Source: Mesorhizobium comanense
GTDB lineage: Bacteria; Pseudomonadota; Alphaproteobacteria; Rhizobiales; Rhizobiaceae
Length of the DNA: 64,000 nucleotides
Reading direction: 5' to 3'
NCBI RefSeq assembly: GCF_005503535.1
Contig: NZ_SCNN01000020.1
Location: 1 to 64,000 of the forward strand
The notes below the pieces were generated by a model. The model did no database searches. It was not told where the DNA came from and was given only the letters and a program-made list of their open reading frames with translations. Every line of letters starts with the position of its first letter. Position 1 is the first letter of the stretch. Shown in pieces: positions 43,912-52,976 of the stretch. The position numbers and the translations under genes are program-made.

Positions 43912-44097
43912 TCAGTCCTTGGCCAGCCGGTACTCGCCGGTCTTCGGATCCTTGACCAGCGTACCGGTCGCGCCGTTGGCCGCCTGTTTCTCGGTGCGCC
44001 GGACCTTGGCCGTCACACGCTCGGCCTCGCGCACGAAGGTGCGGTAGCCGAAATAGGCGGCAGCGCCGACAACGGCGAAGAAAATCAGCTGCGGCAT
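43912..44097 (-). CDS. Small single-span membrane protein
   Basis: 61 residues with an N-terminal helix (IFFAVVGAAAYFGYRTFV), then a basic, soluble tail ending LVKDPKTGEYRLAKD. The family is unknown to me by name but the pattern, a short anchor plus a 'DPxTGEYR' tail, recurs upstream of ispE in rhizobia to my recollection. 26 bases before ispE. Confidence 0.7.
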   Translation of the reverse strand: MPQLIFFAVVGAAAYFGYRTFVREAERVTAKVRRTEKQAANGATGTLVKDPKTGEYRLAKD

Positions 44098-44180
44098 GTC
44101 AAACTCCTACCATGCAAGGGCCAAAGCGAGCGGCCTGTCAGGCTGGTCAGACGACAATGCTAGACGGTTTCCTCGCTCTT

Positions 44181-45044
44181 TCAAAGCCCGAAGCGTGCCC
44201 AAAGCGCGCGCTCTTCCGCCGCATCGATCACGCCGCTGGCCGCGGCGGCGGCGATGTCGGGCGCGGAAAAGCCCAGTTTTGAGCCAAACAGGCCGAAGCG
44301 GCCAAGGAAACCGCGCGGCGCCGTCACCAGCCGCAACTGCGTCTTGGCCCCGAACCGGGTCTTCAGCACCGAGCGCATGTCGCCAAGGGCATCGACGAGA
44401 CCGAGCTCCAGTCCCCTCTTGCCTGTCCAGAACAGGCCGGTGAACAGGTCCGGATCGTCCTTCAGCCTGGTACCGCGCCGTTCCTTGACCAGATCGATGA
44501 AGGTCTCGTGCACCTCGAGCTGCAAGGCCTTCAGCCGCTCGACGTCCTCCTTCTTCTCCGGCTTGAAGGGATCGAGCACGGCCTTGTTCTGGCCGGCGGT
44601 GTGCACACGGCGTTCGACACCGATCTTCTTCATCAGCTCCGGGAAGCCGAACGAGGCCGAAACGACGCCGATCGAACCCACGATCGAGGACGGATCGGCG
44701 AAAATCTCATCGCCGGCGACCGCGATCATGTAGCCGCCCGAGGCCGCGACGTCCTCGACGAAGACCAGCACCTTCTTGTTCTTTTCGTTTGCTAGGTCGC
44801 GGATGCGCTTGAAGATCAGCCGCGACTGCACCGGCGAGCCGCCCGGCGAATTGATCGACAGGGCAACCGCTGGCGCGTCGAAGGAAAAGGCTTTTTCGAT
44901 GAGGCCCGCGGTGGAAGCCAGCGACAGGCTCGGCCGGAACTGGCCGCCGCCGGCCATGATCGTGCCCTGCAGCCGGATGACCGGAATGGTGACGACGGTG
45001 GAGCGCCAGGATTTCGGCAGCAGTCGGTTGAAAAGGCGTTTCAC
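44181..45044 (-). CDS. S49-family signal peptide peptidase (SppA/SohB-like)
   Basis: 287-residue membrane-associated serine protease, a single-domain form. The nucleophile is Ser102 (VAASGGYMIAVAGDE) and the catalytic lysine is Lys154 (AGQNKAVLDPF), 52 residues apart as in Bacillus SppA. SINSPGGSPVQS is the preceding family motif. It starts at a GTG with GGAG upstream; the longer frame is unlikely. It may digest leftover signal peptides. Confidence 0.9.
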   Translation of the reverse strand: MKRLFNRLLPKSWRSTVVTIPVIRLQGTIMAGGGQFRPSLSLASTAGLIEKAFSFDAPAVALSINSPGGSPVQSRLIFKRIRDLANEKNKKVLVFVEDVAASGGYMIAVAGDEIFADPSSIVGSIGVVSASFGFPELMKKIGVERRVHTAGQNKAVLDPFKPEKKEDVERLKALQLEVHETFIDLVKERRGTRLKDDPDLFTGLFWTGKRGLELGLVDALGDMRSVLKTRFGAKTQLRLVTAPRGFLGRFGLFGSKLGFSAPDIAAAAASGVIDAAEERALWARFGL

Positions 45045-45123
45045 GGTGGCGTGGTCTCCGGTCGATGGGCAGCAGGCATGTAGGGATTTCCCGGCCAACG
45101 GCAATGTGGCCGGGCAGAATAGC

Positions 45124-45939
45124 TCAATCTCCAAACAGCGAGGCAAGACCGTTGGTGATCATCTCGCTGCGCTCGTCAGGGCTGTTGCCTGACCGCGCGT
45201 GAAGCATGAGCGGCGGGCGGATGGCGAGCTTTCCCCGGGCGCCGAGCGCGGCCCGGACGATGATCCGGATCGCCGCGGCGTCGGGGCGAGGATGGATAGC
45301 GAGCATCTCGGCATCGCCGAAACGGCCCGACATCGCGTCGAGAATGGCGCCGAGCTGTTCGGGGCGGGCAATGACGGCAAGTCCGCCGCGCGGCCTGACC
45401 ACAGCCGCCGCGCTGCGGATCCAGCTCTCGAACAGCCCATCCTCCATGACATGGGCCTGCCGCCTCAACGGGTCGGGCGTGGCGCGGTCGCGCCCGGCGT
45501 TGAAAGGCGGGTTCATGATGACGAAGTCGAAATCATTGTCGGCAAGGCCGGCCTCGGCCCGTGCCCGGCCGTATATGGTGACATCGGCTGTGAGCACGCG
45601 GGCGCGGTCGCTGAGATGCGCGTTGCCGGGATGGGCAAGGGTGGCCGCGGCAAAGGCCGCCATTTCCGGCGCGCGTTCGACAAGCACGGCCTCGGCGCCC
45701 GGGCAGCGCGACAGCACCGCCAGGCCTGCCGCACCGGCTCCGGCGCCGAAATCGGCGAGGCGCCCGCCAAAGGCGGATGGCACGGATGCCGCCAGCATCA
45801 TGGCATCCATGCCGGCGCGATGGCCGCCATGCTTGGGCTGCACCAGCCAGAACCGGCCGCGATGGAAGGCATCGACCGTATGGGCCGGCGTGTCCGGGCC
45901 AAGGGTGTCAAGGACAGGGGCTGCTGGTGCGGCCGGCAT
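45124..45939 (-). CDS. tRNA1(Val) adenine-N6 methyltransferase-like protein (TrmN6 type)
   Basis: 271-residue SAM-dependent methyltransferase: motif I LADFGAGAGAAGLAVL and the catalytic NPPF (FVIMNPPFNAGRD) typical of N6-adenine methylation. The family modifies tRNA-Val in Escherichia coli (YfiC/TrmN6). Its ATG overlaps the DUF2007 stop by one base (TAATG), so it is coupled to that gene. Confidence 0.85.
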   Translation of the reverse strand: MPAAPAAPVLDTLGPDTPAHTVDAFHRGRFWLVQPKHGGHRAGMDAMMLAASVPSAFGGRLADFGAGAGAAGLAVLSRCPGAEAVLVERAPEMAAFAAATLAHPGNAHLSDRARVLTADVTIYGRARAEAGLADNDFDFVIMNPPFNAGRDRATPDPLRRQAHVMEDGLFESWIRSAAAVVRPRGGLAVIARPEQLGAILDAMSGRFGDAEMLAIHPRPDAAAIRIIVRAALGARGKLAIRPPLMLHARSGNSPDERSEMITNGLASLFGD

Positions 45940-46163
45940 TACTTCTCGCGGATCTCGTTGGCGATGCCGGCGTCCGTCAGGATGCGCCGCGCCGCGTCGG
46001 CCTGGTCGGCGTCGACCATGACACGCCGCGGCAGGATGCCGAGCGAGCCGTCGAGCACGCTCATGTTCTGGTCGGCGACGAAACAGCCGATGCCGGCATC
46101 GCGCATGAGCGATTCGACAAAGGAGATGATGACGGCGTCGTTGGTGCGGATGAGCTCTATCAT
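45939..46163 (-). CDS. DUF2007 family protein
   Basis: 74-residue protein with the DUF2007 pattern: MIELIRTNDAVIISFVESLM, GIGCFVADQNMS and ILPRRVMVDADQADAAR. Proposed as a signal-transducing regulator, function unproven. Together with trmN6-like it forms a rhizobial core pair near polyprenyl synthase. Confidence 0.88.
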   Translation of the reverse strand: MIELIRTNDAVIISFVESLMRDAGIGCFVADQNMSVLDGSLGILPRRVMVDADQADAARRILTDAGIANEIREK

Positions 46164-46236
46164 CGGGCGAAACTCTCAGTTTGCGCGGCCGATGTAAACG
46201 GGCACGCGGATTTCAGGCATCTGCGGCGCTCCCGGC

Positions 46237-47883
46237 CTATCTCTGGGCAAAGTGGCCCTTCAGCCTGGCGATGTCGTCGGCCGACCATCCCTGAACATCC
46301 GTTACCGCGATCCAGGCATCGATATAGTGTTCCGGCGCGTAGACATGGCCATGCCCGATCGGCATCGTCGCGGCTTCCATCATGTCGACCGCCAGCTGCA
46401 GGAAGGTCACGATCGGATACCAGCGCAGATCGGCGGAAACATCGGGCCCGCGCGGCTGCGCCATCCAGTCGGGCCGCCTGTAGAAGGATGCGGGTTCGAA
46501 GAAGGTCACTGCGTCGCTGGCATATTGCAGATAGACGATGCGCATCGGCCCCCAATGCGCGCCGGCGATATCGAGCGCGTTGTTCTGGTTGGTGAAGCGC
46601 ACATAGGAGCCGTCGCGGAAGCGTGGCAGCCATGCCGGCGAACCTGGATTGCGATTGCTGGTGACGGAGCGCCAGATCCGGCTTCGATAGGGCGGGCCGC
46701 TCCAAAGCGCTCCCTGGTAGGGGTCGCCCAGCACCTCGAACAGCTCATTGGACTGCTCGGAATTCATCGCGCCGAGACTGAGCCCATGCAGATAGAGCTT
46801 CGGGCGATGGTCCTTCGGCAGGGTCGTCCAGTAGCCGTACACCTCCTTGAAAAGGGCACGCGCGGCTTCGCCGCCATAGCCGGGTTCGACCATCAGCGAC
46901 AGCCAGCTGGGCAGATAGGAATACTGGATGGCGACGCTGGCAACGTCGCCGCCGCGCAGATATTCCAGCGTGTCGATCGCCGCTGGGTCGATCCAGCCCG
47001 TGCCTGTCGGCGTGATGATGACGAGGATCGACCGGTCGAACGCTCCAACGCGCTTCAGTTCCGCCAGAGCCAGTCGGGCCCTGTCTTCCGGCGTGTCGGC
47101 GGAGCGCAATCCGGCATAGACGCGGATGGGCTCGAGCGCGTTACGCTTGAGGAACGATTGCAGTTCCTGTTTCGTGGGGCCCGTGGTGATGAATTCCCTG
47201 CCGGTGCGGCCGAGGTGCTCCCAGTCGATCAGCGAGGCTGCGCTGCCGGTCTTGGCCGGGTCGCCCGGCTGCTGGATCGTGTCCTCCACAAGCGCGTCGA
47301 GCTGCTGGTAGGAGCTGTCGGCGACGTGAAGCGCGTATCGCAAGAGAACGCCGTTGATGATGCTGGCGAACAAAAGGACGGCGATCGAACCCCCCGCGAC
47401 GATCGCTATGCGCCTGGGGATGAAGCGGGCGAGCCAGCCGGCGGCGAATCGGAATGTGATCTGAAACAGCCGCGCCAGCATCAGCACGACGACAAAGGCC
47501 GCCAGCGCGATCAGGCCGACCCGCAACGGCTGCGCGCTGTCCACGGGCGCCAAGTCCATCACGGTCCGGATCGAATTCTGCCAGTCCGAAGCGCGCCGCA
47601 GGAAGATGATCGCAATCGCCGTGCAGACGGCAGCCGCGACAAGCTTGATCGGGCGAGCCTTGCGCGGCTCCGGCGCCGGAAGCTCCAGATAAGTCCATAG
47701 CCAGAGGCCGAAAACACCGACGCCGTAGCCCACGGCGAAGCAAAGTCCGGAGAGGATGCCCTGGACAAGCACCGCGCGCGGATTGAGCGATGGGGTCAGA
47801 GAGGCCGCGAAGAAAAGGGTTCCGACGAGCAGGCCCACGGTCGAGAACTGGTGCCAGAGCCAGATTATCCAACCTCGCATCAT
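46237..47883 (-). CDS. Membrane alpha/beta-hydrolase (Abhydrolase_9 type)
   Basis: 548 residues: about five N-terminal membrane helices (residues 1-180), then a C-terminal hydrolase domain with the nucleophile motif LHGLSLGAMNS (about residue 370). This N/C pairing matches the two-part Abhydrolase_9 family of uncharacterised membrane hydrolases. The catalytic role and substrate are unknown. It lies between the DUF2007 gene and the divergent polyprenyl synthase gene, a place where I would not expect it from typical rhizobial gene order. Confidence 0.8.
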   Translation of the reverse strand: MMRGWIIWLWHQFSTVGLLVGTLFFAASLTPSLNPRAVLVQGILSGLCFAVGYGVGVFGLWLWTYLELPAPEPRKARPIKLVAAAVCTAIAIIFLRRASDWQNSIRTVMDLAPVDSAQPLRVGLIALAAFVVVLMLARLFQITFRFAAGWLARFIPRRIAIVAGGSIAVLLFASIINGVLLRYALHVADSSYQQLDALVEDTIQQPGDPAKTGSAASLIDWEHLGRTGREFITTGPTKQELQSFLKRNALEPIRVYAGLRSADTPEDRARLALAELKRVGAFDRSILVIITPTGTGWIDPAAIDTLEYLRGGDVASVAIQYSYLPSWLSLMVEPGYGGEAARALFKEVYGYWTTLPKDHRPKLYLHGLSLGAMNSEQSNELFEVLGDPYQGALWSGPPYRSRIWRSVTSNRNPGSPAWLPRFRDGSYVRFTNQNNALDIAGAHWGPMRIVYLQYASDAVTFFEPASFYRRPDWMAQPRGPDVSADLRWYPIVTFLQLAVDMMEAATMPIGHGHVYAPEHYIDAWIAVTDVQGWSADDIARLKGHFAQR

Positions 47884-48037
47884 CGGCCGCGCTCAACTTC
47901 CTTTCGGCGTCTGTTGACAGGCTGTCATCACCACCGCGCCAATTCGCCACTTGCCGTGGCCGTGTCGACCGACCTAGAGTCCATCCTGGGACTAAGGGTG
48001 CCGTCGCACGCGTTATACCAAGACGGGAGTGATTGTC

Positions 48038-49054
48038 GTGGGTGTCGTTCTCAATATGGAAAATGGGAAGCGGGAACCCGCCTCCATCAAGGATCTGATC
48101 GATCTGACGGCGGCCGATATGGGGCGCGTCAACGAATTGATCCTGTCCAAGGCCGGCTCCGACGTCGAGATGATTCCCGAAGTCGCCAACCACCTAATCT
48201 CGTCCGGCGGCAAAAGGCTCAGGCCAATGTTGACGCTGGCAGCGGCTCAGATGTTCGGCTATGCCGGCGAGGGCCACGTCAAGCTCGCCACTTCGGTCGA
48301 GTTCATGCACACGGCGACACTTCTGCATGACGATGTCGTCGACGAGAGCGGCATGCGGCGCGGCAAGAAGACCGCCCGCATGATCTGGGGCAACCAGGCG
48401 AGCGTGCTGGTCGGCGACTTCCTGCTCGGCCAGGCCTTCCGCATGATGGTCGACGTCGGTTCGCTCGAAGCGCTCGACATCCTGTCGAGTGCGGCCTCCA
48501 TCATCGCCGAGGGCGAGGTGATGCAGCTTGCCGCCGCCAAGAACCTTGAAACCACCGAGGACGAGCATTTTGCCGTCATCAAGGCCAAGACCGCCGCGCT
48601 GTTTTCGGCCGCCGCCGAAGTCGGCCCGGTCATCGCGCAGGCGACCCGCAATGACCGCGCCGCTTTGCGCTCCTACGGCATGAACCTCGGCCTTGCCTTC
48701 CAGCTCATCGACGACGCGCTCGATTATGGCGGCACCAGCAAGGATCTGGGCAAGAATGTCGGCGACGATTTCCGCGAGGGCAAGGTGACCTTGCCGGTTA
48801 TCCTCGCCTACCGGCGCGGCAGCAAGGCCGAGCGCACCTTCTGGAAGCGCGCCATCGAGGAAAACGTCACCGACGACGCCGGGCTCGAAAAGGCCATCGG
48901 CCTGATGACCCGGCATGGCGCCATCGCCGACACGATCGGCCGCGCCCGCCATTTCGGTGAGATCGCGCGCGACGCGCTGGCGCCGCTGGAAGAAACGCTG
49001 CAGAAATCGGCTCTGGTCGATGTCATCGACTTCTGCATCAGCCGGGTGAACTGA
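48038..49054 (+). CDS. ispB: Polyprenyl (octa-/decaprenyl) diphosphate synthase
   Basis: 338-residue trans-isoprenyl diphosphate synthase that makes the side chain of ubiquinone. First aspartate-rich motif LLHDDVVDESG (about residue 92) and second FQLIDDALDYGG (about residue 218) are intact; GGKRLRPMLTLAAA is the other family block. I chose the GTG at 48038 because GGGAG lies about 8 bases upstream. The chain length (10 units expected in rhizobia) is inferred. Confidence 0.93.
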   Translation: MGVVLNMENGKREPASIKDLIDLTAADMGRVNELILSKAGSDVEMIPEVANHLISSGGKRLRPMLTLAAAQMFGYAGEGHVKLATSVEFMHTATLLHDDVVDESGMRRGKKTARMIWGNQASVLVGDFLLGQAFRMMVDVGSLEALDILSSAASIIAEGEVMQLAAAKNLETTEDEHFAVIKAKTAALFSAAAEVGPVIAQATRNDRAALRSYGMNLGLAFQLIDDALDYGGTSKDLGKNVGDDFREGKVTLPVILAYRRGSKAERTFWKRAIEENVTDDAGLEKAIGLMTRHGAIADTIGRARHFGEIARDALAPLEETLQKSALVDVIDFCISRVN

Positions 49055-49141
49055 AAAAGCGGATGCCCGCCGCTCCCCGGCATGGCTGGGGAGAACTTCG
49101 TTATTGCTGGAAGCCGTCTCGACAAGCCGCCCGGCCCCAAA

Positions 49142-49151
49142 TTATCTATAA
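49142..49151. promoter_or_regulatory. BioR box TTATCTATAA upstream of bioR
   Basis: Exact match to the known BioR recognition site, 3 bases before the bioR start codon. The closeness suggests a leaderless message and autoregulation. Confidence 0.85.
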
Positions 49152-49154
49152 AAC

Positions 49155-49823
49155 ATGGCAAAGGGCACGGACGACACCATCGCGGTGCGCATCAGCAAGG
49201 TCTTGGCGGACCGGATCATCTCCGGCGCGATCGAACCCGGCGCACGGCTTCGGCAGGATCATGTCGCCGAGGAGTTCCACACCAGCCATGTTCCGGTGCG
49301 TGAGGCGTTCCGCCGGCTCGAGGCGCAGGGGCTGGCCGTCAGCGAACCACGCCGCGGGGTGCGCGTCGCCGCCTTCGATCTCGGCGAGGTAAAGGAAGTC
49401 GCCGAAATGCGGGCCGCACTCGAGGTGCTGGCGCTGCGTCATGCCGCGCCGCATTTGACCTCAGCCATTCTCGACCAGGCCGAGGAGGCGACCAAGGCCG
49501 GCGACAAGTCCCGCGACGTCCGGTCGTGGGAGGAAGCCAACCGCGCCTTTCACCGTCTGATCCTGGCGCCTTGCGCCATGCCGCGTCTGCTCGCGACCAT
49601 CGACGATCTGAACGCCGCCAGCGCCCGCTTCCTGTTCGCGGCATGGCGCTCGGAATGGGAAGCGCGCACCGATCAGGACCACCGCGCGATATTGGCGGCG
49701 TTGCGCCACGGGAACACCGAATCGGCGGCGCTCACCTTGGGCCGGCATGTGCAATGGATCGGCCGCAAGCCGGTCAAGACCGCCTCGGGGACGACGCGCG
49801 AAGCCTTCGCAATCGTGGGCTGA
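49155..49823 (+). CDS. bioR: GntR-family biotin repressor BioR
   Basis: 222-residue FadR-class GntR regulator: winged helix-turn-helix at residues 10-75 (ARLRQDHVAEEFHTSHVPVR) and an FCD-type C-terminal domain with metal-site histidines (ANRAFHRLIL, RTDQDHRAIL). In rhizobia BioR represses biotin genes at TTATCTATAA boxes. One box abuts this gene and another precedes bioY just downstream, which makes the assignment strong. Confidence 0.92.
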   Translation: MAKGTDDTIAVRISKVLADRIISGAIEPGARLRQDHVAEEFHTSHVPVREAFRRLEAQGLAVSEPRRGVRVAAFDLGEVKEVAEMRAALEVLALRHAAPHLTSAILDQAEEATKAGDKSRDVRSWEEANRAFHRLILAPCAMPRLLATIDDLNAASARFLFAAWRSEWEARTDQDHRAILAALRHGNTESAALTLGRHVQWIGRKPVKTASGTTREAFAIVG

Positions 49824-49895
49824 ACGGTCTTTTGGCGACGGCAGGCTTGCCTCCCGCTCAAAAATGTGGATTCGATAATAGATCGAAGTTAGAAA

Positions 49896-49905
49896 TTATC
49901 TATAA
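49896..49905. promoter_or_regulatory. BioR box TTATCTATAA upstream of bioY
   Basis: Exact BioR site, 25 bases before the bioY ATG, in an AT-rich stretch. An ATAATAGAT relic lies just upstream (49875-49883). Confidence 0.88.
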
Positions 49906-49930
49906 TTTTTGATCGACTGAAGGGAAGCCT

Positions 49931-50524
49931 ATGACCAATCTCGCATTCTCGTCCGCCAGACCGTCCTTCAGCCCGCTGCGGCTGCAACAGCGGTCGCTCG
50001 GCTGGCAAGCCGCGGCCGTCGTGCTCGGCACGCTTTTCCTGGCGCTTTCCTCCTATATCGAAGTGCCGATGGTGCCGGTCCCCATCAATATGCAGACGTT
50101 CGCGGTGACGCTGATCGGCGCGCTCTATGGCTGGCGGCTTGGTGCGATCACCATTGCAGCCTGGCTGGTCGAGGGCGCGGTCGGCTTCCCCGTTCTGTCC
50201 GGAGGCGCCGCGGGCGCGTCCTATTTCGTTGGGCCGACGGGTGGTTATCTCTTCTCTTTCCCGCTTGTCGGCGCGCTTGTCGGCTGGCTGGCCGAACGCG
50301 GCTGGAACGGCAACAGGGCGGTGCTTGCCTTCGCCGCCATGCTGCTCGGCAATCTTGCCTGTCTTGTGCTCGGCACGGCATGGCTTGCCGCGATGATCGG
50401 TGCCGGACAGGCCATTACCTTCGGCTTCCTGCCGTTCATCGTCGGCGGCTTGCTGAAGTCGGCGCTCGGTGCCGCGACGCTGATGGCGCTGCCGCGCGGC
50501 ACGATGAACCTGCCCAAGCCGTGA
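49931..50524 (+). CDS. bioY: Biotin transporter BioY
   Basis: 197-residue membrane S-component that binds and imports biotin, about six helices. Signatures are EVPMVPVPINMQTFAV (about residues 41-56), GGAAGASYFVGPTGGYLFSF and the Ala-rich final helix. A BioR box upstream places it under biotin control. The stop overlaps the next gene's GTG (GTGA), so a DUF1284 protein is made from the same message. No bioM or bioN follows. Confidence 0.95.
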   Translation: MTNLAFSSARPSFSPLRLQQRSLGWQAAAVVLGTLFLALSSYIEVPMVPVPINMQTFAVTLIGALYGWRLGAITIAAWLVEGAVGFPVLSGGAAGASYFVGPTGGYLFSFPLVGALVGWLAERGWNGNRAVLAFAAMLLGNLACLVLGTAWLAAMIGAGQAITFGFLPFIVGGLLKSALGAATLMALPRGTMNLPKP

Positions 50525-50946
50525 CGGTCAGGCTGCGCGCCCATCACCTCCTTTGCCTGCTCACCTATGTGGGCAAGGGATATACCCCTGCTTTCACCGC
50601 CAATTACGACGGGATCGCGCAACGCCTGAGCCGGGGCGAGGACATTCTCCTTGTCTCCGGCCCGGACGACATCTGCACACCCTTGCTTGGAGAGGCAGAA
50701 TCGCACTGCCTGCGCGACAGTGCAGCCGGGCGCGACCGGTTGGCGGCGCGGGACGTGGAGGCGTTGCTGGCGCGGCCAATCCGCGATGGCGTCCGTCTCG
50801 ATCTCGATGCCGCCATCCTTGCGCGCATGCGGCAGGCGTTTTCGACCGGCGTCGTGCGCGAGGCGTGTGAGGGCTGCGAATGGAGCGGCCTGTGCGGCGC
50901 CGTCGCGGCGGACGATTATCGCGATACGCGGCTGCAGGCCTGTTGA
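50521..50946 (+). CDS. DUF1284 cysteine-rich protein coupled to bioY
   Basis: 141 residues with the DUF1284 start VRLRAHHLLCLLTYVGKGY and seven cysteines, including ACEGCEWSGLC near the C-terminus and single Cys in DDICTPL and SHCLRD. The pattern suggests iron-sulfur or zinc binding. Its GTG overlaps the bioY stop, so it is probably made under BioR control. A role in biotin metabolism is a guess from that coupling. Confidence 0.82.
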   Translation: MTVRLRAHHLLCLLTYVGKGYTPAFTANYDGIAQRLSRGEDILLVSGPDDICTPLLGEAESHCLRDSAAGRDRLAARDVEALLARPIRDGVRLDLDAAILARMRQAFSTGVVREACEGCEWSGLCGAVAADDYRDTRLQAC

Positions 50947-50966
50947 CGCGCGAAAGCGTCCCTTTT
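50945..50966 (+). terminator. Weak intrinsic terminator after the bioY operon
   Basis: 5-bp stem GACGC/GCGTC with a 6-base loop, overlapping the DUF1284 stop and followed by CCTTTT. Short, so low confidence. Confidence 0.35.
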
Positions 50967-51111
50967 AGCCATGGTTTGTTAATCGGGTGATCCGATTGTG
51001 AATTTCAGGCGGATTGAAGCGTGACCCCAAAAAGGCCATGCTTTGCCCGGAAGGATCGAGTCTGGGCCGATCCCGCTGACGCGGAGATGGCGCCTGGCTG
51101 AAAGGGATACG

Positions 51112-52884
51112 ATGCAGCAAGGACGTGCGCGCTGGCTGACCAGGCTGGCAATTGTGACGGGCATGGCGATCTCGGCTCTGCCGGCCTATGCCAAGCAATC
51201 CACCGAACCGGTCAAGATTTCGTCGTTCTCTGGCGCCTATCTGGCCGCCAGGATCGCCGAAGGCGACAACGATCTCGACAGCGCCATTGCCTATTACAAG
51301 CAGGCTCTGGCCTTCAATCCGAGCGACACCGCCTTGCAGCAGAGCCTTATGCTGTCGCTGATCGCGCAAGGACGCTTCGACGAATCCCTGGTCTATGCCG
51401 ACAAGCTCAAGGAAGTGCCCGATGTCGAGCGCTTCTCGCGCCTGGCGCTGGCCGTGAATTCCTTCCACAAGAAAGATTTTGCCAAGGCGCAGTACTGGCT
51501 CAAGCTGTCGCTGGAGTCCGACCTCGACCGGTTGATTTCCGGCGTCATGTCGGGCTGGGCGCAGCAAGGCGCTGGAGAGGCTAGCGATGCGATGGCCTCG
51601 ATCGACAAGCTGCAGGGGCCGGACTGGTTCGGCCTGTTCAAATCCTTCCACCGCGCGCTGATCGCCGATGCTTCCAACATGCCTGAGAAGGCCGACGCGA
51701 TCTATGCCGCCACGATGCAGGACACCGCCGCCGGCGGCGCCGCGCCCGAAACCTGGATGCGCAACGCGCAGGCCTATGCCTCGTTCCTGGCCCGCAAGGG
51801 CGACAAGGCCAAGGCGATATCGGTGCTCGATCAGGCCGAGGCGTTTTCGCCGGGCAAGCTTGAGATCGTCGCTTTGCGCGACAAGATCAGCAAGGGCGAC
51901 AAGATAGCGCCCTTCGTTTCCGGTCCGTCGGACGGCGCTTCCGAAATCCTGCTCGACCTCGCCACCGCGCTCAATCGTGGCGGCGGCGAACCGTTCGTCA
52001 GGCTCTACCTGCAATACGCGCTCGCCCTGAAGCCCGATAGCGACGCGGCGCTTGTGCAGCTCGCGGCGGTCGCCGAGCAACTGAAGGACGGCGAGGGCGC
52101 CATCGCGCTTTATCGGCGCATTCCCGATTCGTCGCCGCTGAAGGAGCTCTCGGACCTGCAGCTCGGCTTGAACCTTGCCGATATCGACCGTCATGATGAG
52201 GCGATCACCCATCTCAAGGCGTTCGTCGACGCTCATCCCGACGACATGCGCGCCTATCTGGCGCTTGGCGGCGTCTACTCCTCGAAGGACGATTTCCGCT
52301 CGGCCGCCAACCTCTACGACAAGGCGGTCGAGGTGCTGAAGACACCGACCGCGGCCAACTGGAACATCTTCTATCAGCGCGGCATCGCTTATGAGCGCCT
52401 GAAGGAGTGGCCGAAGGCGGAGCCGAATTTCCGCAAGGCGCTGGAATTGCAGCCCGACCAGCCGCAGGTGCTGAACTATCTCGGCTATTCCTGGGTCGAC
52501 CAGAATACGAATCTCAAGGAGGCCCTGGCGATGATCCAGAAGGCGGTCGATCTCAGGCCGAGTGACGGTTACATCGTCGATTCGCTGGGCTGGGCCTATT
52601 TCCGCCTCGGCCGCTTCGACGACGCGGTGCGCGAGATGGAACGTGCCGTGGCGCTGAAGCCGGAAGATCCGGTCCTCAACGACCACCTGGGCGATGCCTA
52701 CTGGCGCGTTGGCCGCAAGCTGGAAGCCACTTACCAGTGGGCCCAGGCCCGCGACCTGAAGCCCGATCCCGACGTGCTGGCCGCCCTGCAGCAGAAGCTG
52801 ATGAAGGGACTGCCGCCGATCGAGTCCAATACGGCGCAGGAAACGCCGAAGGTGAAGCCGGTAGCGCCGGCCCCCAAGGGCTGA
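51112..52884 (+). CDS. Exported TPR-repeat protein
   Basis: 590 residues with a signal peptide (WLTRLAIVTGMAISALPAYA) and many tetratricopeptide repeats through the whole length, for example SAIAYYKQALAFNPSDTALQ, SAANLYDKAVEV, AEPNFRKALELQPDQPQVL and YAYFRLGRFDDAVREMERAV-like units. It probably acts as a periplasmic or envelope scaffold. The ATG at 51112 matches the signal peptide. A strong terminator follows. It precedes glyQ with a GNAT gene between on the other strand. Confidence 0.87.
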   Translation: MQQGRARWLTRLAIVTGMAISALPAYAKQSTEPVKISSFSGAYLAARIAEGDNDLDSAIAYYKQALAFNPSDTALQQSLMLSLIAQGRFDESLVYADKLKEVPDVERFSRLALAVNSFHKKDFAKAQYWLKLSLESDLDRLISGVMSGWAQQGAGEASDAMASIDKLQGPDWFGLFKSFHRALIADASNMPEKADAIYAATMQDTAAGGAAPETWMRNAQAYASFLARKGDKAKAISVLDQAEAFSPGKLEIVALRDKISKGDKIAPFVSGPSDGASEILLDLATALNRGGGEPFVRLYLQYALALKPDSDAALVQLAAVAEQLKDGEGAIALYRRIPDSSPLKELSDLQLGLNLADIDRHDEAITHLKAFVDAHPDDMRAYLALGGVYSSKDDFRSAANLYDKAVEVLKTPTAANWNIFYQRGIAYERLKEWPKAEPNFRKALELQPDQPQVLNYLGYSWVDQNTNLKEALAMIQKAVDLRPSDGYIVDSLGWAYFRLGRFDDAVREMERAVALKPEDPVLNDHLGDAYWRVGRKLEATYQWAQARDLKPDPDVLAALQQKLMKGLPPIESNTAQETPKVKPVAPAPKG

Positions 52885-52904
52885 ATTCGGCATTCCGGAA
52901 TGCG

Positions 52905-52938
52905 AACGGGGCTCTCTGCAGAGCCCCGTTTTCGTTTT
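52905..52938 (+). terminator. Intrinsic terminator of the TPR gene
   Basis: 11-bp stem AACGGGGCTCT and complement, loop CTGC, followed by TTCGTTTT. Nearly perfect, and in the right place 20 bases after the stop. Confidence 0.88.
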
Positions 52939-52976
52939 GGATACAGCCTTTCTCCTTGGGCGCGCGCCGGAGGGCT

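Noticed and set aside
49824..49930. Biotin-linked riboswitch before bioY
   Set aside because: No structured leader is visible and an exact BioR box explains the regulation.
50965..52893. 642-codon minus-strand frame
   Set aside because: Opposite the TPR gene, which has a signal peptide, repeats and terminator. The antisense translation has no recognisable domain.
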